Shown one piece after another: positions 36,501-43,065 of a DNA stretch of 64,000 bases. The number at the start of each line of letters is the position of its first letter. Within the stretch, counting starts at the first letter, position 1. Under the pieces are notes generated by a model, which was given only the letters and a program-made list of their open reading frames with translations, was not told the DNA's origin and searched no databases. The position numbers were made by a program, and so were the translations under genes. The DNA comes from Streptomyces tsukubensis (GTDB taxonomy: Bacteria > Actinomycetota > Actinomycetes > Streptomycetales > Streptomycetaceae), in assembly GCF_003932715.1 (NCBI RefSeq), contig NZ_CP020700.1, positions 4,300,501-4,364,500 on the forward strand, written 5' to 3'.

Positions 36501-36742
36501 AGCTGATGGAGGGCGGCGACGACAAGCTCGCGCAGATCGCCCGGGCCCTCGTTGCGGACGTCCGCAAGAACCTGTCCGTCGACTGGCTCTCCCGTGAGCC
36601 GGTGCGCGCCAAGCTGCGCACCCGCATCCGCCGGGTCTTGGCCATGTTCGACTACCCGCCCGAGGAGGAGCTGGAGGCCATCGACCTGGTCCTCAAGCAG
36701 ATGGAGACCTTCGCGGCCCAGTGGGCACCCGGCGCCAAGTAG
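33515..36742 (+). CDS. hsdR: Type I restriction enzyme, restriction/translocase subunit
   Basis: 1075-residue HsdR. The N-terminal PD-(D/E)XK nuclease is seen around VNQVTVRDTDGRHRRFDVVLYVNGLPLAAIELKS (Asp, then E-L-K, about 148-170). The superfamily 2 helicase follows: Walker A in HTQGAGKSEEM (about 311-321), DEAH in VVVDEAHRSHYD (about 419-430), motif III FTGTPIS, and motif VI-like MRGANLMQALARVNRRFRGK. The C-terminal helical domain is about 300 residues. The start codon ATG overlaps hsdS by 4 nt. The operon is complete and likely functional. Confidence 0.96.
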   Translation: MTTVNHRAKLDRKMTESTWEHLAMDELGQLAWEVKEGKAIAPGSGHRKDWDDLILHDQLQAAIERLNPELSATAVHEALRIATDPASTEPYPENKQAHAHLTAGVRFTYTDEFGAEQTPTVRLVDFNDPDANTYLAVNQVTVRDTDGRHRRFDVVLYVNGLPLAAIELKSASAENATLKDAHAQLQTYVAEFPIAFRYNVLSLVSDGITAKYGTVFTPYEHFAPWNVDHDGDRVDTNAPDYDGLEALNLALHGLFTQSRFLSLTRNFVNFTPTGKRIAKPHQYFAVTKAVEAIVTASQSNGQAGVVWHTQGAGKSEEMVETSALVSRHPALNNPTVVVVTDRNDLDDQLYDTFRDSQTLLGQEPRQVNTREELRTELKSRTVGGIIFTTLQKFGLSQEEKDSGAGHPLLSERRNILVVVDEAHRSHYDSLDGYARHLRDALPYATLIAFTGTPISKADADTRAVFGEYIDIYDLKRAVDDEATVRVFHEPRVIDVSLPPDVDPSTIDEQANALTEGMDDAERRRAVQYAATMNTVYGAPDRIATLADDLISHWEKRRELMKPDIGGPGKAMIVCATREICVRVYDALAERRPEWASGEVDQGVMKIVFHGDRTDEEHLRKHALLKSQQKTIQARAKNPEDALELLIVHSMLLTGYDAPPIHTLYMDRPMRGANLMQALARVNRRFRGKQDGLLVGYAPLTDNLSKALEEYSRQDQQDKTLGADIDRAITEVKNELATIKGLLAGSRWRELLADTAHPEPRKRALRLTSNFLRDPKTPGNKVEPGTKPLSVRFKDSAARLDRFYRICAMSKEIAERCEDLEDWRRDIAFFSEVRAWMIKLDAADREATGQPVTAEIRRYLEALAASVVDADEITDLYEEAGIGRLDITRLNDTQLRKLENSETSHLVTEALRRMIEQKMREVTKHNVVRHESFSERLNDLMTRYMLQQLTSAQAIAELAALARQVSDEARRGERFDPPLNHAELAFYDAVAHRDMAELMEGGDDKLAQIARALVADVRKNLSVDWLSREPVRAKLRTRIRRVLAMFDYPPEEELEAIDLVLKQMETFAAQWAPGAK

Positions 36743-36743
36743 T

Positions 36744-36786
36744 CCTCAGCAGGCGGGCCGCCATGCGGCCTGCCCGCCTGTTGAGG
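36744..36786 (+). terminator. Strong hairpin after hsdR
   Basis: Stem CCTCAGCAGGCGGGC / GCCCGCCTGTTGAGG (15 bp, one G-T wobble) with an inner GCC/GGC stem, beginning 2 nt after the hsdR stop. It marks the end of the R-M operon. Confidence 0.8.
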
Positions 36787-36912
36787 TCGGGGATCAGTCC
36801 CGCACGTGCGAGTTGAACGGAGGTGCCGCCGTCGCGGCAGCCCGACGTCCCGGCCAAGTGCGCACAAGACACGCGAGACGCAAGCAGCGGCGCGGCCGCT
36901 CGGCGAGGAAGC

Positions 36913-37344
36913 GTGCGACCCAGGGGAGGAAACCGGGTCCGCACAGGAGGAGTTTGCCGCGTAGTTCACCTCGAACCCCGAGGTGCGCATCTCGCTCTGC
37001 GGCTCGCAGTGCGGGTCCTGGAGGAGTGGGGGCATCCGCCTGCCTCGGACGGCTCCTGCACCGTCGCCCTGTTGGTGGCGGAGCTCGCCGCCAACGCCGT
37101 ACGCCACGGGCGTGTGCCAGGGCTCGACTTCCGGCTTCGCCTGACCTCTGATGCGCGGCGGCGTCTGATCCGTATCGAGGCGGGGGACGCGTCCTCGGAC
37201 TGGCCCCCGGCCCCTGCGCCGTCCCCCGACGATGAGGCCGTGCGCGGCCTGCTTCTCGTGGACGTGCTGGCCACCCGCTGGGGTGTGACGCCCCGTGTTC
37301 CGATCGGCAAGGTCGTCTGGTCGGAAGTGGCGGTGGAGCCCTGA
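36913..37344 (+). CDS. ATP-binding protein (HATPase_c fold)
   Basis: About 143 residues from GTG 36913 (GAGGAA upstream); the start is uncertain. The N box is LLVAELAANAVRHG, the G1 region is IEAGDASSDWPP and the G2 region is GLLLVDVLATRWG. It is the RsbW-like regulator type that accompanies many Streptomyces elements. It stands alone between the hsd terminator and the ATPase operon. Confidence 0.75.
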   Translation: MRPRGGNRVRTGGVCRVVHLEPRGAHLALRLAVRVLEEWGHPPASDGSCTVALLVAELAANAVRHGRVPGLDFRLRLTSDARRRLIRIEAGDASSDWPPAPAPSPDDEAVRGLLLVDVLATRWGVTPRVPIGKVVWSEVAVEP

Positions 37345-37388
37345 GGGCTTCGACTGAACGCTACCCTGCTTCATGTCGACCAGTTACT

Positions 37389-37404
37389 GATAACGGGAGT
37401 TATC
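37389..37404. promoter_or_regulatory. Palindrome GATAAC-N4-GTTATC, copy 2
   Basis: GATAAC GGGA GTTATC, located 100 nt upstream of the ATPase-HEPN gene start. It shares both arms and spacer length with the site at 28364-28379. Confidence 0.6.
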
Positions 37405-37503
37405 GGTGAATCAATAGGTCGAAGCCATCCAGTCTTCCTACTGTTCCTTTACACCGAGCCCCCACGAAGCGGCGGGCCGGACACCGGAGCAGAGGAGCTG
37501 ACC

Positions 37504-39960
37504 GTGACGGCACACCCCGCGCAGAGCACTCACGCTGAAGAATCCGCACCGTCGGCAGAAGCCGAGGACCCGCAGACGCTCTCCGGCCTCCTGGAGACCC
37601 GCCTCGCCGCCTCGGTGCTCTCCGACGCGACGAAGGCGATGCTCCGGGAGGCGCTGGGAGACGTCGAAGGGGCAGCCGCGGCCACCGCGCCTCGCCGCGT
37701 CTATCTGGACTCCGTCTCCGTCGCCGGCTTCCGGGGCATCGGCCCCAAGGCGTGGCTCTCCCTCGCCCCCAAGCCCGGCGTCACCCTTGTCGTCGGACGC
37801 AACGGCTCCGGCAAGTCCAGCTTCGCCGAGGCCATCGAGACGGCGTTCACCGGGAAGAGCGCCCGGTGGGACGGGCTCAACCCCGTGTACCGCAGCAACT
37901 GGCGCAACCTGCACGACGGTGCGGCGCCGAAGATCGAAGTCAAGCTGTGCGAGGAAGGAGACACCAAGCCCAGCACCCTGACCTGCACCTGGGCGGGGGA
38001 CGATGTCACGCTGCCCGACATCGAGTTCAAGCGTCCGGGGCACGGGCGCGGCGCCTTCGGCGAGGCGGGCTGGCAGCAGCCGCTGACCGACTACCGCCCG
38101 TTCCTGTCGTACTCCGACCTCGACCGGATGATCAGTGGGAAGCCCAGTCAGATGTACGACGCGGTCGCCAAGATCCTCGGTCTGGGCAAGCTGACTGGCG
38201 CCGACGACCTGCTCCAGCTCCTGGAGAAGGAGCTGAACACCGCGCTGAAGAGCGCTGAAGCGGAGCTGCCGGGGCTGGTCGAGATGCTGTCCGGTCTGGA
38301 GGACCCCCGGGCGGATGCGGCGATCGCGGCTCTCGGCCGGACCGGAGCCCCCGACTTCGACGCGCTGACCGTGCTGGTGGAGGGCCTGCCCACCGCCGAC
38401 GCCGGCCACCTCGACGGGCTGCGCGCCGCCGCTGCCCTGACCGGACCCGACCTCGACGAGGTCGGCCCGGCGGTGGACCGTCTGCGCGAGGCCGTCGCCG
38501 TCCTGGGCGACGTGTGCGCATCGGGCGCCGAGGACGCTCACCAGCGCGCCGAACTGCTGGCCAAGGCCCTGGACCACAGCCGCCGTCACCCCGGCGAGGA
38601 AGTCTGTCCCGTCTGCGGCTCGGCCCGGCTGCTGGACGAGGCCTGGGCAGAGCGTGCGGCCGACCAGATCGCCGTCCTTCGGCAGGAGGCCGCCGCCGCC
38701 GAGGAAGCGCGGAGCGCCCTGCGCCGCTCTGTGGATGCCGTGAGGTACCTCGTTACCCAGGCCCCCAACTGGCTTCCGGCCGCGCTGGTCGATCCGTGGG
38801 AGGAGTGGACGGCCTGTCGCGGGATCGCCGATCCCGAGCAGCTCGCCGGGCGGGCCGAGAACAGCGCCCTCGTCCTGGCCGACGCTTGCGCCGTCCTCAG
38901 GGAGGAGGCAGTCCTGGAACTGGAGAAGCTGGACGAGGGCTGGCGCCGGTGCGTCGCGCGGCTCGCGGGCTGGCTCGACCGGGCGCGTACCGCCCATGCC
39001 GGAAAGCCCCGGCTGCGCCAGGTGAAGGCGGCCCGCAAGTGGCTCAAGGATGTCGGCGGGGAGCTGCGGGAGGAGCAGCTGCGGCCCTTCGCCGACCACA
39101 CACAGAGGATCTGGGAGCAGCTGCGGCAGCAGAGCAACGTCGACCTGCGGTCCGTGCGCCTGAACGGCACCGAGAAGGCCTCCATGCGCAAGCTCGTGAT
39201 GGACGTGTGCGTGGACGGTACGGAGGCGTCGGCCCTCGGGGTCATGAGCCAGGGGGAGCTGCACTCCCTCGCGCTGTCACTCTTCCTGCCCCGCGCCGCC
39301 GCGCCGGACAGCCCGTTCGGCTTCGTGGTGATCGACGACCCGGTGCAGTCCATGGACCCGGCGAAGGTCCACGGCCTCGCGAAGGTCCTGCACGACCTCG
39401 GCCAGAGCCGGCAGGTCGTGGTCTTCACCCACGACACCAGGCTGCAGCGTGCCTTCCACGACCAGGAGCTCGCCGTGACGGTGCTCCAGGTCGAGCGGGG
39501 TGACCGGTCCATGGTCAAGGTCGAGCGGGAGACCGATCCGGTCGCCCAGGCGCTGAAGGACGCGCGGGCCCTCGCGAGCACGACGGACCTCCCGGCCGTG
39601 GCGATGACCCATGTCCTGCCCGGCATCTGCCGGACCGTGCTGGAGCGCGCGTTCACCGAGGCCGCCTGGCTGCGTATGCACCGGGCCGGCATCGCGGAAC
39701 ACGAAGCACAGGCCGCGATCACCGACGCGAACACGCTGAGGGAGATCGCCGCTCTGGGGCTGTTCGGTGACGCGTCCAGGGCGGGGGACATCTACCGGGA
39801 GCTGAGCAGGCGCTGCGGGCCGCAGGCCGTGGGACTCGTCAGGCAGTGCCAGGAGGGTGCACATCCCACGGGCGCTTCCATGCCGGCCCCGCACCGGTTC
39901 GTGGACGCCATCGCAGTCATTGCCGAGAACGTACGGAAGCCGGAGGACTCGACGCCGTGA
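37504..39960 (+). CDS. Rad50/RloC-like ABC ATPase with HEPN-like C-terminus
   Basis: 818 residues. Walker A is VVGRNGSGKSSFAE (about 97-110), a zinc-hook motif CPVCG is at about 368-372 between short coiled coils, the ABC signature is MSQGELHSLALSLFLPRA, Walker B is FVVIDDPVQSMD, and the switch is VVFTHD. After the ATPase, a helical C-terminal domain (about 700-810) carries R710-x3-E714 and R780-x6-H787, which fit the HEPN ribonuclease pattern and the R/E/H residues of the anticodon nucleases PrrC and RloC. RloC proteins have the same size and zinc hook and can be linked to type I R-M genes, as here. Nuclease activity is inferred. It is coupled to the next gene by a GTGA overlap. Confidence 0.85.
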   Translation: MTAHPAQSTHAEESAPSAEAEDPQTLSGLLETRLAASVLSDATKAMLREALGDVEGAAAATAPRRVYLDSVSVAGFRGIGPKAWLSLAPKPGVTLVVGRNGSGKSSFAEAIETAFTGKSARWDGLNPVYRSNWRNLHDGAAPKIEVKLCEEGDTKPSTLTCTWAGDDVTLPDIEFKRPGHGRGAFGEAGWQQPLTDYRPFLSYSDLDRMISGKPSQMYDAVAKILGLGKLTGADDLLQLLEKELNTALKSAEAELPGLVEMLSGLEDPRADAAIAALGRTGAPDFDALTVLVEGLPTADAGHLDGLRAAAALTGPDLDEVGPAVDRLREAVAVLGDVCASGAEDAHQRAELLAKALDHSRRHPGEEVCPVCGSARLLDEAWAERAADQIAVLRQEAAAAEEARSALRRSVDAVRYLVTQAPNWLPAALVDPWEEWTACRGIADPEQLAGRAENSALVLADACAVLREEAVLELEKLDEGWRRCVARLAGWLDRARTAHAGKPRLRQVKAARKWLKDVGGELREEQLRPFADHTQRIWEQLRQQSNVDLRSVRLNGTEKASMRKLVMDVCVDGTEASALGVMSQGELHSLALSLFLPRAAAPDSPFGFVVIDDPVQSMDPAKVHGLAKVLHDLGQSRQVVVFTHDTRLQRAFHDQELAVTVLQVERGDRSMVKVERETDPVAQALKDARALASTTDLPAVAMTHVLPGICRTVLERAFTEAAWLRMHRAGIAEHEAQAAITDANTLREIAALGLFGDASRAGDIYRELSRRCGPQAVGLVRQCQEGAHPTGASMPAPHRFVDAIAVIAENVRKPEDSTP

Positions 39961-40316
39961 ACGCCACTATCCCCCTGTTGCTCGCGACCGCCGACCGGCT
40001 CCTCACCGACCCGCCCGCCGCGATGGCGGCGGGCAGGTTCCGAGGAGCCGCCTTCGCCCTCCGGACCGCACTGGAGATCGCGGTCTCCGACGCGCTGCTG
40101 GCCGCGACGCCCGCAGTCCGGGCCAGGTCCACGCGAGCGAAGCTCCTCTGCCTGCGCTGCTGCACCGAAGCCGAGACTGCCCGACGGGCCAAGGCCGTAT
40201 GGAAGCTTCTCTGCCTGGGCTGCCATTACCACCACTACGAGATCGGCCCTACCGCGAGCCAGCTGGCGCTCTGGCGGAGCGAAGCCAATCTCGTTGTCGC
40301 CCGATTGGGGAATTGA
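39957..40316 (+). CDS. Small HEPN-like protein coupled to the ATPase
   Basis: 119 residues from GTG 39957, overlapping the ATPase stop. Helix 2 reads FALRTALEIAVSDALL, paralleling CRTVLERAFTEAAW in the ATPase C-terminus (R-T-x-L-E core). The end, AVWKLLCLGCHYHHYEIGPTASQLALW, resembles small Streptomyces helical proteins with a cHhhxYE motif. A HEPN fold is my inference. It could be an antitoxin, a co-effector or a dimer partner for the C-terminal domain of the ATPase. Confidence 0.7.
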   Translation: MNATIPLLLATADRLLTDPPAAMAAGRFRGAAFALRTALEIAVSDALLAATPAVRARSTRAKLLCLRCCTEAETARRAKAVWKLLCLGCHYHHYEIGPTASQLALWRSEANLVVARLGN

Positions 40317-40389
40317 GTCAGTCTTTGCACACCGATTTCTGCTAATCCTATGACCGGGGTTCCGGGCGCCAGCCCGTCGTAGCGCCAGT

Positions 40390-40560
40390 ATGGCGAACCG
40401 CTGCTTGCGGCGGGACCAGGCTGACTGGCTGAGCGTGTGGCAGATGCTCGGATGCCCTGACGACGGCCGGTTGCGTTTCCTGCGGGATCTTGCCCAGAGC
40501 ATTCGCGACATCGAAGGGCCCCATTGCGAATGGTGGGCCCTCCGACATCGTGGCCGGTGA
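40390..40560 (+). CDS. Possible small ORF beside the tRNA-Ser fragment
   Basis: 56 codons from ATG 40390 to TGA 40560. Its content (DQADWLSVWQMLGCPDDGRLRFLRDLAQSIRDIEG) looks protein-like, but its start lacks a ribosome site and it runs into the tRNA-Ser terminator. It could be the tail of a gene lost when elements recombined. Confidence 0.25.
   Translation: MANRCLRRDQADWLSVWQMLGCPDDGRLRFLRDLAQSIRDIEGPHCEWWALRHRGR
40513..40542 (-). terminator. Hairpin following the tRNA-Ser fragment
   Basis: AGGGCCCCATT / AATGGTGGGCCCT with a GCG loop and one bulge, located downstream of the tRNA-Ser 3' end in its own orientation. It looks like the original terminator carried with the fragment. Confidence 0.55.
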
Positions 40561-40565
40561 GGTAC

Positions 40566-40623
40566 TGGCGGAGGGTGCGAGATTCGAACTCGTGAGGGGT
40601 TGCTCCCAACACGCTTTCCAAAT
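40566..40623 (-). repeat. tRNA-Ser 3'-half fragment (second type of attachment site)
   Basis: On the minus strand this reads as the anticodon region (GGAAAGC), the variable arm, the T-arm (GTTCGAAT) and the acceptor CCCTCCGCCA of a tRNA-Ser, apparently GGA anticodon. The 5' half is missing, so it is not a functional gene. It is a typical footprint of an element that integrates at a tRNA-Ser gene, carried inside a tRNA-Pro element. Confidence 0.85.
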
Positions 40624-40875
40624 GTTCATACGGGGGTTCGGCGGGGTTCGTACTTGTCCTGACCTGCGGCGGAGTGGTCATGCCAACCCCATCCGGACGG
40701 CTCCGGCCAGGGGGCGAATGAGCCCAGAACTGAGACCGCTCGACCGTTGTTTACCCGCCTTCCGGGCCAGGTCGGGCAGGCCTCACATGATCACAAAATG
40801 CGGCTTCTGAGCTGCTGACTTTGATCTCGGCGGTCACGACCATGGAGATGAAACGCAATCTGCGGGAGGTGGCGA

Positions 40876-41022
40876 GTGCGCTGGTTCACCGTCCTGGCAG
40901 GGGCTATCGCCGCCACTGGGCTCGTGAGGTGTCTGCTCGTGCAAGTCCGGAAGCTGATCATGGCGGTGGCTGAGGTCATCCGGTCGTGGCGTGAGGTCTG
41001 GAGGCTGCTGAGGCGCCGGTAG
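40876..41022 (+). CDS. Small membrane peptide
   Basis: 48 codons from GTG 40876 with GGGAGG upstream. A hydrophobic N-terminal helix (WFTVLAGAIAATGLVRCLLV) is followed by an amphipathic basic helix ending in LLRRR. It is short but has a good ribosome site and a coherent design. Function unknown. Confidence 0.45.
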   Translation: MRWFTVLAGAIAATGLVRCLLVQVRKLIMAVAEVIRSWREVWRLLRRR

Positions 41023-41093
41023 ATCAGCCCGCTCGGCCAGAGACGGGTGGAGCCTGTGGGCGGCGCGGGGCCACACTGGTTGAGCGGGCCGGA

Positions 41094-41735
41094 TCAGGCG
41101 TCCGCTTGGAGCCTGCTGCGGGGTACAGACGGTGTCGGGGAGGGCCTCCAGCCGCAACCGGCCATCGCCTCCGCCAGGCCGGAGAAGCCGGTCTGTACGG
41201 GTTCCAGCCGCTGGAGGCCAGCGAGACTGATCGTCTTCTGGGTGGGGCACCGCTCGTCCAGCACCCGGGTGGGCAGGACATAGAAGGTCCACTGCGTGAG
41301 GTCGAGGGGGTCCAGGCTCTGCTTGTCCTGATGGTGCAGCAGGCAGAAGACATACGCGTCCGAGCGGCGGAGGACCTCGGGCGACATCGTGCCCGTCGTG
41401 GCGTCCCACCCGGTGGAGGGAGCGATGGAGAAGGAGATCTTCGACAGAGCCTTCTGAGCCCAGGACTGCAGAAAGGCGGCCGACTTCACCTCGACCCGGC
41501 ACCCCTCGGGGCTGCGGATGTCAACCGTGTCCCATTCGACACGGGTGCCGTCGACGGAGCCCAGCGCGGTGCCGACGATGTACTCGGCCAGGACTCCGCG
41601 CATGGTGTTGCCCACCAGATCGGAGCAGGCCCACTGCCAGAAGTCACCGAGCGTCCCCACGGCACCGCCACCGGCTCGCAGGGGGTCGCTGCCGCTTCGC
41701 CTCAGAGCGGTCAGCGGGCCGAGACGGACGTTCAT
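41094..41735 (-). CDS. PD-(D/E)XK-like hypothetical protein
   Basis: 213 residues from ATG 41735, with GGAGG 5 nt upstream. The core WACSDLVGNTMRGVLAEYIV, then VEWDTVDIRS and VEVKSAAFLQSW, gives the order Glu, Asp, E-x-K expected of a restriction-endonuclease-like fold (active site about residues 49-110). A later basic and aromatic region (VLRRSDAYVFCLLHHQD) continues the sheet. No partner methylase is adjacent, though the R-M operon lies 5 kb upstream. The nuclease assignment is by motif only. Confidence 0.65.
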   Translation of the reverse strand: MNVRLGPLTALRRSGSDPLRAGGGAVGTLGDFWQWACSDLVGNTMRGVLAEYIVGTALGSVDGTRVEWDTVDIRSPEGCRVEVKSAAFLQSWAQKALSKISFSIAPSTGWDATTGTMSPEVLRRSDAYVFCLLHHQDKQSLDPLDLTQWTFYVLPTRVLDERCPTQKTISLAGLQRLEPVQTGFSGLAEAMAGCGWRPSPTPSVPRSRLQADA

Positions 41736-41825
41736 GGGTTCCTCCAGTGCGGCGAGGGGCATCGCAGACGCGGGCAGCGCTGGTAATGGGCGGGTTCGGT
41801 GGACGGGTTGGGACAGCTTCGGCTT

Positions 41826-43004
41826 TCACTGCATTCCCAGTGACTTATGCACCGCGTTGGTCAGGGCCGTCGCTCGCATGTCGTCCGAGCCGCTGATGAT
41901 GTGGTTCATGACGTAGCCGAAGGCGATGACGTGTTCCGGGTCGGCGAAGCCGAGTGAGCCCCCGCGGCCCGTGTGACCGAAGGCGGCAGAGCCGGTCATA
42001 GGAATGGCGGCGGTGGGCAGCATGAATCCCGAGGTAAAGCGGCTCGGGACCACCATGACCTGGTCCCGCCCGTGGGCCTGCTCCTCGGTCGCCAAGGCCA
42101 GCGTCTCTGGGGTGAGCAGACGGACCCCGTCCACCTCGCCGATCAGCGCGGCGTACATGCGCGCCAGCGCGTGCGCGGTGCCGATGCCGTTGGACGAGGG
42201 GAGTTCCGCGGCCTGGACCTCGGGGGAGTCGAAGTCGATGTTCGCCGGGTCGGTGACCGCGAACGCTCTGTTGCTGAGCGAGTTCGGGTCGCGCCAGGCG
42301 GCGACGAGGTCGCGCAGGTCCTCGGGGACCGACTCCTCGGGCACGGTGGTGAGGTCGACGTCCGGCTTCCGGTACACCATGCGGCTGACCCGGTCGCGTT
42401 CACCGGGCGGCAGCCCGATGAAGAAGTCCAGCCCCAGCGGCCTGGCGATCTCCTCGGTGAAGAAGCGGCCCGGCGTGCGGCCGGACACCCGGCGGATTAC
42501 CTCGCCGACCAACCAGCCCCAGGTCCTGCCGTGGTATCCGTGTGCTGTTCCCGGTGTCCACTGGGGGCGCTGGGCGGCCAGGGCTGCCGTCATGGGGTGC
42601 CAGGCCAGTGCCTCGTCCAGCGGCACCGGCTCGTCGAGAGCGACCAGGCCGGCTTGGTGGGAGAGCAGCCAACGCACCGGGATCTCCGCCTTGCCGTTCG
42701 CGGCGAACTCTGGCCAGTACTCGGCCACTGGGGCATCCAGGTCCAGCTCGCCCCGCTGGGCCAGCAGATGCGCCGCCGTGGCGGTCGCTCCCTTGGTCGC
42801 CGAGTAGACGAGTTGAAGGGTGTCCCGCTCCCACGGGCGGCCGGTGTCCGGATCGGCGACCCCGGCCCACAGGTCCACCACGGGGCGGCCGTCCTGGTAG
42901 ACGCAGACCGCCGCGCCGATCTCCTCGCGCCGGGCGAAGTTTGCCGCGAACGCCTCCAGTACCGGTTCGAACCCTGCCGCGACCTCACCGTTGATCACCG
43001 TCAT
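41826..43004 (-). CDS. Serine hydrolase of the beta-lactamase/esterase (EstB) type
   Basis: 392 residues from ATG 43004 (an ATG at 43013 is also possible). Class C beta-lactamase fold: S-x-x-K is in LVYSATKGATA (about residue 67), the tyrosine motif is in HGYHGRTWGWLVGE, and the KTG-equivalent is GHTGRGGSLGF. No signal peptide, so it is more likely a cytosolic esterase or peptidase than a resistance enzyme. It sits between the PD-(D/E)XK gene and the regulator of the peptide cluster; whether it belongs to that cluster is unknown. Confidence 0.88.
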   Translation of the reverse strand: MTVINGEVAAGFEPVLEAFAANFARREEIGAAVCVYQDGRPVVDLWAGVADPDTGRPWERDTLQLVYSATKGATATAAHLLAQRGELDLDAPVAEYWPEFAANGKAEIPVRWLLSHQAGLVALDEPVPLDEALAWHPMTAALAAQRPQWTPGTAHGYHGRTWGWLVGEVIRRVSGRTPGRFFTEEIARPLGLDFFIGLPPGERDRVSRMVYRKPDVDLTTVPEESVPEDLRDLVAAWRDPNSLSNRAFAVTDPANIDFDSPEVQAAELPSSNGIGTAHALARMYAALIGEVDGVRLLTPETLALATEEQAHGRDQVMVVPSRFTSGFMLPTAAIPMTGSAAFGHTGRGGSLGFADPEHVIAFGYVMNHIISGSDDMRATALTNAVHKSLGMQ

Positions 43005-43065
43005 ACCGCCCATCCTGGCACTCACGGACGCTCACTCCGAGGGGCAAGTTCCTGAGCAGGGAAGA

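Noticed and set aside
37504..39960. Lamassu-type SMC (LmuB) system
   Set aside because: Zinc hook and ATPase fit in part, but no LmuA effector gene is adjacent, and the C-terminal R/E/H residues and R-M linkage suit an RloC-like protein better.
40566..40623. A functional tRNA-Ser gene
   Set aside because: The 5' acceptor, D-arm and part of the anticodon stem are missing.
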